Assembly: GCF_048564905.1 (NCBI RefSeq)
Contig: NC_132997.1
Span: forward strand, 79,310,271 to 79,374,270
Reading direction: 5' to 3'
From: Vicugna pacos
Lineage: Eukaryota > Chordata > Mammalia > Artiodactyla > Camelidae
DNA: 64,000 bases
The translations under genes were made by a program, and so were the position numbers. The notes beneath the pieces are model-generated. The model saw only the letters and a program-made list of their open reading frames with translations, did not search any database and was not told the origin of the DNA. Below, in pieces: positions 36,035-48,239 of this stretch; position 1 is the stretch's first letter; each line of letters begins with the position of its first letter.

Positions 36035-36060
36035 TACCTCAATAAAAAAAGAAAAAAAAA
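36035..36060 (+). mobile_element. L1 3' end, right part after LTR insertion
   Basis: tacctcaataaaa followed by an A-rich tail completes the L1 3' terminus begun at 35,230. Confidence 0.7.
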
Positions 36061-36430
36061 TGAATGAAATAAAACTAAACAAATCAGCCCAGATAAATCT
36101 CCATGAGATTCTGGTGAGAAAAAACAATGCAAGTTGCAGAAGGATACTTACAACATATAACATGTAAATATTAAGATAATAATACTACACATAATACACA
36201 TCTAGGTATTAAAATGGACAGGAAGGAACTTTAGGAGAGTGGTAACCTCTGGTGAAAGAGAGGAACCAGAAGGTTCTATAACTGTAGTAACACACATCTT
36301 TTAAAAAGGCACTGAATGTGGTAAAATGCTAATATTTGTTAAAACTGGGTGTTGAGAACTTATTTTTCATATTCTCTGTACTGTGAAGTATGTTTTAAAC
36401 ATTCATGATGTGTAAATAATTTATTTTAAA
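36061..36430 (+). mobile_element. Second L1 3' UTR fragment
   Basis: gagagtggtaacctctggtg, atcttttaaaaaggcactga and gctaatatttgttaaaactg resemble an L1ME-type 3' UTR that also occurs at 43,680-43,895. Confidence 0.6.
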
Positions 36431-37569
36431 TGAAAATGTAAAATCACTCAGTGGCGACAATGAATGTGCTTTGAGGAGCACAGAAATCAGAAGTTGGTGG
36501 TTATGGATGTCAGATCCAGTTTTATATCAGTGTCAGCAATCTATTTTTATATTTTATTGTTGTTGCACAGCGTCAAGTGATTCTTGATTCACACGAAGAC
36601 GGTCCTTGCAAACACAGTCTTTAAGCAGCATGCCTTACAGTCTTCTGACACTTTTCAATGGAACTGATCCAGAAACTTGAAAGAAGGATAATAGGAATTT
36701 TCCGTTTCAAAGTTGTATTACTAATAATATCTAACAACTGCTCACATTCATAAATTGTTTCCATTTCAAGGGGGTCAGTGAAGGATTCCTTTGCTGGCTT
36801 TTACCTTTGTTGTTCAGCAAAAAAATACTTTTCAGATATACTTTATAACTTTATAAGATATTCAGTGGTGCCATTTAACACATCTGATATCTTAGAGTCT
36901 TATTGGACCACATAGCTTGCAAAGTTTCAAGGCAGAAGTATTATTTTTTTAATATAGAGCCAGGACTTAGTTTTGACTTCATTGCTAACACTTTAAGTTG
37001 TTAATACAATAAAATCTCAATACTGCAACGCAGTGTTAGCCTGCTCAGGTTTGTAAGAGGACCAGCTGGAACAGTCAACTTAAGTTTCATTCAGTTAAAT
37101 AAAAGAAGGAGTTAGCTAACAAAGGGTTTCTTTAACCACATAGAGTAATTTTTTTTCTTACTTGAAATGGTCATCTTGCTCTGGCCTGAAAAGTAAAAAG
37201 TAAATCCTGGCTCTCACTGCCCATATTATTACAGTAACCCAAAAATGTCTGAAAAGTCTTCAATGTGCAGACTGCACCTTAGCATCATCAAAACACCATA
37301 TATAATACATTTTAAGATGCTGTCTTCTTGATGACGGCTAATGCTTGATGTGTGTATCATACGATGAAGGCTTAACCCTGGCACGGGCACAACTTACTAG
37401 AAGCCACTACTTCCTCACTTCCCCCCAACGTTGTTTTCTCCCCATCTGAATGTCACTACTACATTTTTTGCCAACATTTCCTGGCAGGTTAAAAAAAAAA
37501 AAAAAGATCTTACTCTTGTCCTCTTGATAGCTTTTCTGAATGCGTACACTGCAGAGGAGTGCAGTGGGG
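36431..37569. other. AT-rich stretch without recognised feature
   Basis: AT-rich unique-looking sequence contains a short A-run at 37,490-37,504. I see no open frame, gene or nameable repeat. Confidence 0.5.
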
Positions 37570-37800
37570 AGACAGCGTGAGTCTAGATTTGGATTCCTGC
37601 TTTACCGTTCTTCTTTGTGCAACTTTGAAAGTTGTTTCACACCTTTCTAAGCTTCAGTTTCTTGTCTGTAAAATGGAGATAGTAATGCTTATTTTTTGGA
37701 GTCACTCTCAGGTGAACATGAGATCAGTCATGTAAAATGGTCAGCAGAGGGTGTGGGCATGTGACAAATCCTCAGTAAATGTTAGCCATTATTATTATTA
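37570..37800 (+). mobile_element. MIR SINE
   Basis: aagcttcagtttcttgtctg, taaaatggagatagtaatgc and the final aaatgttagccattattatt follow MIR in sense. Confidence 0.8.
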
Positions 37801-40214
37801 TTTACTAAAAAAAAGCACCACTTGTTCTCTAGTCCTGCTGGTCTGTACAGATCGTACGTAATTTCAGTTTTAAAACATCAAGCAAGTTGGATTTGTCCAT
37901 TCATTCAGTAAGTACTGAGTACAGTCGGAGTTCGGCACCCATGGGCTGCCTCTACTGGGCCATTTTACATCAAACACTTGATCATCTGAGGACTTTGGTA
38001 TCAGCCGGGTGTCCTGGAACCAATCCCCCATGGAGGCCGAGGGACAAGGGTATTTACTCTGCAAATAAGATAGACCAGAGCCCTGTCCTCAAGGAACTTG
38101 CATTTCCAGTGTGATTTGTGCACTGGCAAATTTCTCTCTGGGCGGAAGGACAGGGCAGCAGTTCTGGTGCCTCTTTCCCAGCAGCCTGCTCTTTCCATGT
38201 CCTTATTGCCTGATTACTAATAGGTCTTATTAATAATAATAGCTCGAGGTTTCCTAAGCTTTTCCTTAATAATGTATTCTCCTCCTTCGTGGGCAATGTG
38301 TTGTTTACGTGTGGCACTGTGCATGCATTCTCATCGCCAGACTTCTTTGCATATGTTTTTACAAAAACATTAGGCTGTTCATTTTCCACGGAATAAAATG
38401 GAAAGCCTTGTTTTCATGCTCCACCGTGTTTAGTCTCAAAATGGCATTGCCGCTTGGCAGGGTCTATAAAACTAATTTGTAAAACCTACTACATATAACA
38501 TATTTAGGACTTGGGTAATTTTTATTGCCATAAAAGGTGACTTCCCCAAACAACTAAACAGCAGCGTTCTCTCTTGTCTTTGAGTGGCTTGGCTTGAGCA
38601 TTTTCGGCACATTGCTTGCATCAGCTATTGTCAGTGAGGCTGATGCTTTGAAAAATTGGTCTATGGAGAATATTTGATATCTTGGTCCTGATCAGACTCA
38701 TCACACCCAAATTTTCTTCTTAAATGTCCTGTTTTTCACTGGTGAAATCCATTCTTAGTTTTAAGGGTAATTGTTTAAGTCCCCTTGAAGAAAATCTTGC
38801 ATGATATAAGTAACTGGTGAGGTACTCATATCTAATAGCTACGGCAGGATGGTGCCTCGCTGAGAAATGCACCATAGAAACTAGTCACTGCAGGGCTGAC
38901 GACTGAGCTATAATACGTGCCTGTGGTCACCTGTGGTCACCTGTGTTCGCATCTGGAATCACAGCACATTTTGAATGTGGATATTTTTATTTGAGTTTTA
39001 AACATAGTTAGAACATAGTTTTGAAATTTGAATTTTTACAGGATAATGTGTAGCAGAGTCCTGCTGTTCATCAGGTGCTGTTAGGACCCTGCCGGCTTCC
39101 CCTCAGCCCACCGCTTCCAGGGACTTTCCTCGCACAGTGGCGGCCTTCACCCTCAAGCACCTGCGTGTCCCTGTTTGAGAGCTTTCTCCGGCTGTATGCT
39201 TCAGAAGCTGCAGGCCCATAGGAGCAACCCACGACCATGAGGGGTGGGAGCTGGTGGATGAATTCCCCAGCTTCCTTGTCCCTTGGGCAATTCTCAGGTG
39301 TGTTCTACATAGTCTCTCGAGGGGCCCAATTGCCCAGAGTGCTAACCTGGTCACCGACACACCTTCACTGCCTTTCTCCCTTTCCTGTCTCACTTTCCCA
39401 CTCCCTCACCATGCTTCTTTGGATCATGGCCCTCCGAAACTACTTGTATCCAAATCATTGACACGGGCTGCTTTGAGGGGAACCCACGGTGAGACACTAT
39501 GTGACACATATTAAATGATGTGGATTCACACTTAACTGATAAGGGTGTAGTAGGCACAAATTGAAGTGGCTGTCCAGCTCACAACACTCGTCCCGCTTAC
39601 CACATATATGCTACCACTTTCCTTTTGAAGAATCGTTCTCCTCCCACAGGGAACTGCCTCCTTTGGCCATAGTTATTGGTTGGGGTTGGGCATCTGACTC
39701 AAGCCATTAGTATTACCCCACCCCCTGGCAATTGTGATTGGTCCATGGAGAGAAGGTAACCCATGCTGAACTAATCAGAGACCTTTCCTGGGACTTTCCT
39801 AACTGGTGCTATGGGATGAGAACCTCCTTCCTCTCAGAGCTAGGAGCTCTGAGCCCAGAGCTCACCTCGGCCATCTCTCTTATCACACAGAGAAGCCTGC
39901 TCACAGTGCGGGAGTATAGCACTAATTCTCAGAGGGAGCCAGACATGAGCCATCTTCATAGGATTTGAATCCCTCAGGCAGTCGATCCTAAACTCACCTC
40001 ATCCTGCCCCTCGCCAGTTTGGTTAGGTGGGCTTCCCTACACCTCACCACGTGGGCACGAGCCAGCGAAGGTCTTCATCACTTACAACCAAAGAGCCCTA
40101 CTGCAGAGCCTTAACGCTGGGGCAGGGAGCTGGACTGGGAATGAGGATGTGGAGCAGGAGGACTGTCTTGCAGATACTGTGCTTTCCAGTTCCACAATTT
40201 GCACTGGATTCTTT
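37801..40214. other. Mostly unique intergenic DNA
   Basis: A possible antisense L2 scrap lies at about 37,895-38,115 (ccattcattcagtaagtact; ctgtcctcaaggaacttgca). A 10-bp unit, ctgtggtcac, is repeated at 38,921. The rest shows no supported gene or repeat. Confidence 0.45.
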
Positions 40215-40588
40215 ACAGTTTCCAGATCTCTCCTGAATTTCTCATCTCTTCACCCAGTATATGCATCTTTTACCGTAGACTAACATATTCATCAAAGTTA
40301 TTGTAAAGTCCTTGTCTGCTAATTCTGACATCTGGGTTGTGTGAGTCTGTTTCTATTGACCAATTTGTCTCTTGGTTTTGAGTCACATTTTTCTTTTTCT
40401 TCATAGATCTAATAATTTTTGTAGAGTGAACATTGTATGTTCTAGAGACTGGACTCTTATCTTCCTCTGATAAGCATTTTCTTGGAATAGATAGGGAAGT
40501 TACTGGTGGCTAACATCACTTAATACTTGCTTGTGGGTTTTGTTAGGATCGGTCTGTTTTACCTTTAGTGCTGGGTGAATGTGTTAGT
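40215..40588 (-). mobile_element. Old L1/HAL1-type LINE remnant (antisense)
   Basis: ccttgtctgctaattctgac, tctgggttgtgtgagtctgt and atagatctaataatttttgt follow the antisense of an L1M/HAL1-type element. Confidence 0.65.
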
Positions 40589-41047
40589 TGTGAAAGGAAA
40601 ATGAAAATGAGCGGCACTGCCGAGAGAGCTCTCTACGATGGAGCGGGGAGGCCACTGAGGAAGTGCTGCTTATGCACCTCTCAGCCCAGATGTAATCTGA
40701 ACTTTGACCACTCATTGTCTTGATGAAGGCTTCCAGAACATCTGCCCAGTGTTCCAGAAACTCAAGATACTTATCAGATCCTTACCCTAAAATAACTCAT
40801 GACAGCTTATCTACTTACTGGGCCCTAAATAACTTGCACACAACCTATCCCTTGAGGACAGACGTTTCCTTTCTTGCTTCAGGGTCAACCATAATTCTTG
40901 CCAGACAATTTTACCAACCTTGTGGCTTTTGCCTTTAGAAGCCCCTGACTCTTTCATTTTTAACCAAATCAGTGTCTCCTGAACTGCAATTCCTAAGATT
41001 CCAAATAAACTCTTTTCTTATTTGCAGCCTTCTGCATTTCTTGGTCA
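40589..41047 (+). mobile_element. Possible ERV1-like solo LTR
   Basis: The segment starts TGTGAAAGG and ends near TTGGTCA. It contains a poly(A) signal in ccaaataaactcttttctta followed by tttgcagccttctgcatttc, wording common at the R/U5 border of gammaretrovirus-like LTRs. It follows the L1 remnant directly. The family name is a guess; it is an old fossil with no internal region seen. Confidence 0.35.
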
Positions 41048-41427
41048 AAATAGTCTTTACTCTTGGAGTGTGACCCTCCCACGGTTTCAACTGAAATCCT
41101 GAGTTGTTTACCAAACCCCTATAAACTTGGTGAGACTTTCAACTCCAAACACTGTCATCCTGTGATGGGCGATGGCTGGAATTTCTACTCAGTCTCTTTC
41201 AGCCATCAGCTGTTGTTTCCCTCTTGGATTCCTTGGGGTCTCACCTGGACACGTACAGTTCAAGGGTCAGACAAGGATCTGAGAAGCTTCCCACTCTATG
41301 ACTCTCTCCTTTCCAGAATTTTCACCTCAATTTCCAGGCACTTTAGTTGCAAACTCCTTCTCAGAATCATCAGGCCAATAAGCCTGTGACTTCAGTCCTT
41401 CAATGACCTCTATCCTTTGTGAGCCGA

Positions 41428-41588
41428 CTGTGGTTCTCAAAGTGTGGTCCTTGGACCAGTAATCAGCATCACGTAGCGAATGGTTAGAAATGCAAAATAT
41501 GGGGCCCTATCCCAGACCTAATGAATTAAAAACTGGAGGCAGAGCCTAGCAAACTGTATTTTAACAAGCTCTGGTTTGAGAAAGATGG
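41428..41588 (+). mobile_element. MER5 (hAT-Charlie) DNA transposon
   Basis: ctgtggttctcaaagtgtgg, ccttggaccag, gttagaaatgcaaaatatgg and ttttaacaagctctggtttg follow the MER5A/B consensus from its first terminal repeat. Confidence 0.85.
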
Positions 41589-42571
41589 CCTTAGTGGGAA
41601 AGCTATATAAATGTGGGTCTCACCCAGCGTGTTTCCCTTCCTTTACTGCCTGGATGCTCCAGTGCCATCAAATAGGTTTGTTTTTTTTGTTTTTTTTTTT
41701 TTTTGAGGGGGGCTGTCTAGAATTTATTATTATTATTTTTAGGAGGGATTAGCTTTAAACAACCTACTCTGTCAGATGGAAATTTGGACATTCACTTTTA
41801 GTACATATTCCATACTATATACTGTCTGATTCCAACCTCTACCCCCAAGCATATACATTACATCTTTATAACTTGAAAAATACATTTAAAATATTTTAAA
41901 TTGAGATTTGAATAAAATATTTGTGAAACCCTGGAAGCACCTTATAGTTTTATGGAACACAGCTTGGAAATCTCTAGTTTAAACCATATGATTGACAGTA
42001 TGGGTCAGGATTTAGCTTCAACCATGCATAGGAATATCTCCATGGCAACTGTCACTATAGCATCAGGCCCATGACAGAGGTGGTAAATGAGCTTGTACAG
42101 AGTGAGGAGGAATGCAGTGTGGTATCTTCCTGGTCCTCTTTCCAGGAAATCCCAGAGACGTACCTTGCACCTTGAAAGAGGAAGCCTGCAGGTAATGACC
42201 AGAAGAAAATGACCTCTCTGCTAAGAGCAGTCACACTGCCAGCATTCCAACCTGTTTTCAGAAGGAGGCTCTTCTTAACTGCCATGGGTCAGATTCATAT
42301 CAGCTTTGATTCATCAGGCCTCACAGCTTAACCTTACCTGCTCACATTCCCAAAGGTGCAGAGGTCTTTGTTCCTCAGTGAGAAACAGAGATTTCCCTCA
42401 AGAGGGACTTGACCTCTTTCAACTTCAAAAAGAGGGAATACTTCCCCAGTTTTCTCCCCCAACCAGACCTGTAGAATGGAGAGAGAAAAAAATCACCCAG
42501 CATCTCCTTTCTCTGCCTCCAGCCCTAGACAGACACACTGGTGTTTCATCCACTAGGGAGCAGGCACTGGG

Positions 42572-42645
42572 CAGTGCTTTTCCAACTTAAATGTGTATGC
42601 GAGTTCCCTGGGATCTTGTTAAAATGTAAATCCTGATTTAGTAGG
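42572..42645 (+). mobile_element. MER5A-type element, left half
   Basis: cagtgcttttccaacttaaa through cctgatttagtagg matches the first half of MER5A. It is split by the LTR at 42,646. Confidence 0.75.
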
Positions 42646-43015
42646 TGTTATGGGCTGAACTGTGTCCTCTCAAAATCTATACACCAAAGTCCTAATCCCC
42701 AGTACCTCAGAATGTGATTGTACTTGGAGATGCAGTCTTTGAAGAGGTAACTAAGGTAAAATGAGGTCACTGAGGTGGGCTGTAATCTAATCTGAGTGTA
42801 AGAAGAGAACAGACAGACACAGAGGAAAATCCACGTGAAGACACAGGGAGAAGACGGCTGTCTACAAACCAACGGGATAGACTTGGGAGGAAATCAACCC
42901 TGCTGACACTGTGATCTTGGACTTCTGGCCCCCAGAACTGCGAAAAACGAATTTCCATTGTTTAAGCCACCCAGTCCTCGGTACCTTGTTAGGGAAGCCC
43001 CAGCAGACTAATATA
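42646..43015 (+). mobile_element. MaLR (MLT1-like) solo LTR
   Basis: A fossil LTR begins tgttatgggctgaactgtgt and ends cagactaatata, with the usual inner wording (cagtacctcagaatgtgatt; gaagacacagggagaagacg; tttaagccacccagt). Perfect 5-bp target repeats gtagg lie at 42,641-42,645 and 43,016-43,020. No internal region is present. It is old, but younger than the MER5A copy it interrupts. Confidence 0.88.
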
Positions 43016-43105
43016 GTAGGTCTGGGGTGGGAACTGGCGTTTCTAATGTGCTCCTGGATGAAGCTGACACTGCTGGTCCAAGGACCACGCTTTGAGTAGC
43101 AAAGA
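43016..43105 (+). mobile_element. MER5A-type element, right half
   Basis: gtaggtctggggtgggaact, tttctaatgtgctcctggat and ctggtccaaggaccacgctt complete MER5A. Confidence 0.75.
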
Positions 43106-43499
43106 GTGGAGAATCAGGTTCCTTTTTGTCAGCAGCTTCCAAATCACCTAGCAGGTGGGAGAGGAGGACACTTTTCCTCTAACTCTGCCTTCTTTAGGAT
43201 GGCTAAGGCTACCGTTCTCAGCCTCTTTGTATTTGCAGCACTTCCGAAATATGATAAAGGTGGTGACACCTTTCAGGGGACGAGTCACTGGTCAGCTTAC
43301 ATAAACGAATGTAGTGGGCTGGATACAACAGGATGTAATGGATGCAGTAGGTACCCCGGGGAGCTCACGCCTCATCTAAAGTGGGCAGATAAGAGCTTAG
43401 CGTGGTCAGCTTTTCCAAAATTTCCAGAGAAGCTAGAAATTTGGATTTTTATATTAAATCTGTAGATTTTTAAACTGTGAAATGTTGGCAAGTCTGTCA

Positions 43500-43895
43500 A
43501 TTTATTTTTGAAACATGAGGCCAAGGAGCCCCCTGATGTCCTGGACGTGTTACTGATCTGTATCTTGTTTTGGGAGTATACACACGTAAAAATCCATAAA
43601 GCTGTATGATTAAGATTTGCACAATTTACTACTAGTAAATTATGCCATAATAAAATACCTGCCTGGGAATGATGCACATCAACATCAAGGTGGTTGTTAC
43701 CTGTGGGAGTGGAGGCAAGGAAGGAATGAGGTTGCCTTTGTCTGTATCTCTAACATTAGTTCTTTAAAGAGAGAGAACTGAAGTACACATGGGAAAATGA
43801 TAACTGCTGCCTCATCCCAGTGGTGTCTAGGTTTTCTGCTTTATTATTATTTTCTGTATGTTTGAAATATTTCATCAGTAAACTTTTTTTTGGAT
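43500..43895 (+). mobile_element. L1 3' UTR remnants
   Basis: ctgatctgtatcttgttttg and gctgtatgattaagatttgc are one L1 3' end. gttacctgtgggagtggagg and tgtatgtttgaaatatttca are a second, similar to 36,061-36,430. Confidence 0.7.
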
Positions 43896-43904
43896 TGTTT
43901 AGGC

Positions 43905-44545
43905 CCTCTTTTAAAAATTAAAGTATAGTTGATTTACAATGTTGTGTTTGTTTCTGGTGCACAGCACAGTGATTCAGTTATGCGTATATATATGTATTCT
44001 TTTTCATTATGGGTTATTACAAGATACTGGATATACTTCCCTGTGCTATACTGTAGGACCTTGTTGTTTATCTATTTTATACATAGTAGTTTGTATCTGC
44101 TAATCCCAAACTCCTAATTTATCTCTCCCCTCACTTTCCCCTTTGGTAACCATAAGTTTGTTTTCTATGTCTGTGAGTCTCTTTCTTGTTTGTAAATAAG
44201 TTCATTTATATCATTTTTTTAGATTCCACATATAAGCGATATCGAATGGTATTTGTCTTTCTCTGTCTGACTTCACTTAGTATGATAATCTCTGGGTCCA
44301 TCCATGTTGCTGTAAATGGCATTATTTCATTCGTTTTATGGCTAAGTAGTATTCCATTGTATGAGTATATACCACACCTTTATCTATTCATCTGTCAGTA
44401 GACATTTAGGTTGTTTCCATGCCTTGGCCATTGTAAATAGGGCTGCTATGAACATTGGGATACATGAATCTTTTCATATTATAGTTTTCTATGGATATAT
44501 GCCCAGGAGTGGGATTGCTGGATCATACATCATTAAACGTTTTTA
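43905..44545 (-). mobile_element. Artiodactyl-type L1 3' end, 5'-truncated
   Basis: In antisense the plus strand reads aaagtatagttgatttacaa, ctggtgcacagcacagtgat, tgtaggaccttgttgtttat, ctaagtagtattccattgta and ggagtgggattgctggatca. This is the familiar L1 3' UTR and ORF2 end of cetartiodactyls, and the best preserved L1 here. Confidence 0.88.
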
Positions 44546-44929
44546 ATATTAAAAAAATAAAACCTCTGAGAATACCAATACTGCATGGGCGAAACCAACC
44601 CCCCCTGGAGATTACTGAACCATATTCTCTGGTCTCCCTCTGAGACCATATTGCTGTTTAAGAAGGAATGTTTGCTGCCTTGTCCCAGATCTCCTACATG
44701 CCGCAGTAAATACCTGCTCCCTCTCTGCCACCAGTACGACACGATGTCACCCCACCCATTCAGCCCAGCGTCCCTTATAACCTTTATCACCAGAACTGGT
44801 GTCCTCAGTGCAGGCTCCACTGTACCAAAAATAAAATTTATACATCAACCTACACTTGAAGATACTGTGTTGAGTTCACAGTCCAGAGCCACCAGAGAAC
44901 AGACGTCTCTGATCCCGAAAGCAATGCAG

Positions 44930-45040
44930 CCTGGTGGTTAAGCTCTTCCACTTACTAGTTGCATACCCTCGGAGAATATAGTCTTGGCTTCAGTTTCCTC
45001 ATCTATAACGTGGGAATGAGAATAGTAACTACCTATTTTT
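44930..45040 (+). mobile_element. MIR SINE core
   Basis: cttccacttactagttgcat, ttcagtttcctcatctataa and cgtgggaatgagaatagtaa are the MIR core. Confidence 0.75.
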
Positions 45041-46679
45041 TTAAGACTTTAAACATCTTTGATACATCATGGATTAAGTCTGAGGTAAGGCCACAGCATT
45101 AATAAACTGATATCTGACCAGCAAGCCTCAAAGGGAAAATATCTTCAACTCTGATCCAAGTAGTAAATGTGATCAAACTTTGTCATGGATCGGAAAAGAG
45201 AACCCCAGAAGCTCCAGGCTGGTTCAAGTACTGGCTGCCTCGGATCTCGGGGCTGGGGCACCTGCCCCTCCCCTTGGATGGCGGTGTTGCCAGGGCAGCC
45301 CGGCTTGTTGATGTGCAGGATTGCTGTTTGGGGCTGGTTGCTCAAGGTGATCCTCCCAGGAACAGCACCCTGCTGGCAGCTCTGTGACCCAAAAAGGGCT
45401 TTAGCAGTGACTAATGAAGCTGTAAAGGATGCATACAGATCCAAGAAAATTCATTCCCTAAAGGAATATGATTTCAACTACTTCTCAGTTGGTGCCTACT
45501 TGCCTTTTTAACCACAAGCATTAAGTTTCTCTGGCTGAAATTCCAGTTCTCCCATGCTGTGTTCTCCAGAGGGGCTGTTTTCTCTGGTTAATCACTGAGA
45601 CACCATGGGAGCCTGGAATAGGGGAGAGGGACCAGTCGCCCCAGCTAGTGCATTTCCTATGTGGGCCTGTCCTTGCATTCCGGGAGCTGCACCCTTTCAG
45701 CATTTCTGCTGAATCCAGTTGGGAAGGCCCACAGATTCTCCTTTGCCTTGGTGTCCCCCTCTACACCTGACATGGCGTCTTGCACACAGTTGGCACCCAA
45801 TCAGTACATGGCCTATCTGTTGAAACATCTATTAAGCACTACTCTGTGCCTACCACAGGGTCTATCACAGAAGTCCAGATGAGCTGTGATGTGGCCAACC
45901 TCTGAGAGAACATACGGAACAGCTAGTTAAGTCTAGTTAAGTCTCCAGCCCTGTGGAAACACAACCAGAAGTCGCCTGGGTGTAGGTTCAGAACCCACTC
46001 ACCTCCCTTTTTTCCTTATGACTTGGGTCTACAACAAATAGACAGAAACAGCAGGTCACCCCCACTCTCCAGCTCGCCCCAGCAGGCTGTCTGCGTGTGC
46101 TGACAGCCCAGCCCCCGACACAGTGCTGACACCAGCACGTCCAAGCCGGCTGCCATTCCCAGGAGCGGCGTTTCTATTTCTTGCCCTCCACTCGGTCAAG
46201 GCAAGCTGGGACTGGACGCAAACCACAGGCACAGGCCGCTTGCTGACTCTTCCCGAGGCGCTGGGCAGGGCTGGGCAGGGCTGGCTGCTGGATGAGTAAG
46301 GGTTTTTCAAGCTTCTTCATGTTGGGAGAAGACTCATTGCTCAGGTAGTCTGGGGCCTTCTCCTAAATTAGATCCTCTTTGCTCATGTGCCTGTGGTCTG
46401 GTCACCTCCGGCCACGCAGCACGTATGATGGCTACAGGATAGGGTAATATTTTCATTCACGACAAGGTGGACGCCACTGAGGAAACATTGCAAACTCTTA
46501 CCACACTGCCCTCCTCCATCCCCTGAGGCGCTGATTTCCAGCTGTTTCCGCAGACGCAGGACAGGTGGTTTCCCCACGTAGCATGCCCCCGTGAGACAGT
46601 CATGAGCAATTTCCCTGGACCCGAACTGCGACATTGTACTTTTCTTTCTCACTCATGAGACCATTCTGGAATGCAAGTG

Positions 46680-46712
46680 GGCGGGTGTGTGTGTCTGTGT
46701 GTGTGTGTGACC
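46680..46712. repeat. (GT)n microsatellite
   Basis: A short interrupted gt run. Confidence 0.85.
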
Positions 46713-48239
46713 TTGTTTTAAGATTCACCTTGACTTGATTGTAATTGTAGTGCAGTATGAATCTTACTTCCGTAACTCAGGTGGATGAAACATGAGTTTT
46801 TTTCTTTATTTCAAGTTAGCTGAGGCTTGGAGCCCTCTTTCTCTGGCCTGGGAAGAAAATAATGTTGGTGGTAGTGGGGTGGGGCAGGCTCTCCCCTTCT
46901 CTGCGGATGCATGCATATCCATCGCATAAAAGGATACATGGTGCCTGGAAAATGATGGGTTCACTCTTCTGAGACCAAGTCTTCCAATGAGATCCCCAGT
47001 GTGTCCCCTTTAGAGAAGGAGGCTTGCAGAAGCTTCCTTTCCAAGCTTGAGAATCTTGGCTGAAGCTGGGGATAACAGGCCAGGGCTTTAAGTCTGTGAG
47101 AGACTGCAGTACCTCTCCATAGAAGTCCTGCCAACCTGCCACCTGCTGCAGGCACCGAGGGCAGCACATTCTGGTCTGCAATGCCTGAAGCCCACTAATC
47201 TCCAATCCCTCCCAGGCTCCAGGCTTCCAGAAAACATAAGCCAGCTTGTCTGCACAAACAACTTCTAGATTTGGCCTCCAAACCAAACCTCCTGGAGGCA
47301 AGGCTGGCTTCTTGTTTGACAGAAGATATAAAAGTCAGGAAAAACAAACCCCACACTAATCGCTCAATACCTTATTCTACCACCAAAGTTATATTAGAAT
47401 AAACTCATCATTCACCAATTTCAGTACATCAGAAAACTTAGTACTTATCATAAGTTAATGGCGCCACACATCACAGCTTATGTGATACCACTGTTGTTTT
47501 GTTCTAAAGTGGAGCTGAAAAAATGGAAGGATACTCTGTCCTTCCCCTCTGGTTTATTTCCTCCATTCACTGACTGTCCTCAGAACAAAAATTATAAGCC
47601 CTTCTCCCTGAGGATGCAATTTCTAGCCAAGAAGTTTATTAGAATGGGTGCTGCCCAATGCCCCAGCCAACTGTGCCAAACCCAGTCAGTGATGAAAATG
47701 CAAGCATCGCCTTATTGTGATAATGAGGCTGTCGATTAAAGTGGAAGCAGTATTAGGACCATTTCTATTACTAAAACTATCTTCTCCACTTAATTAGTAC
47801 TTTCTTAAAAACACCCTTAGTTGTTCACATTAATCTGACTGGGGACAGAGTCACTGAACCAGAGCTGAATGGCGTCTGGTTTACGAGATGTCTCAGTCAA
47901 TAATATGGTGATTGGTTTTGAAAAGATTGCTGGTTTTGTGTATTATATAACATTTGGGCAGGCATGTGTCCAAGCACTTGAAGTAGCAAATTGGGAACAC
48001 TGAGGTTTGAGTTCTTCAGGATGTTTATTCCAGCTGTGTATTAACTAGGACCTCCGCATCCGGCCTTGGACTGTTTCCTCAGCTGATACCACTGCTAGAA
48101 CACACGACCCAGGCCTCCCTCAGCCTCTGCTGGAAGCAGTGGCTTATGTCCAGGGCAGATCTGCATCTGTCCAAAGGTCGCCCCTAATGAACTGATGCTT
48201 GACGCCACTCACACTGAAGAAGTATAAATGCAAACAAAA

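Larger units (their letters stand above)
44546..48239. other. Intergenic DNA without recognised gene
   Basis: It contains a MIR core at 44,930-45,040, GC-rich open frames at 45,145-45,515 on both strands that match nothing I know, a GT microsatellite at 46,680, and AT-rich DNA at 47.3-48.2 kb. Confidence 0.5.

Noticed and set aside
47458-47739. 93-codon plus-strand frame
   Set aside because: No homologue or splice context was recognised. It may be a remnant of an old element, but I cannot support a family.
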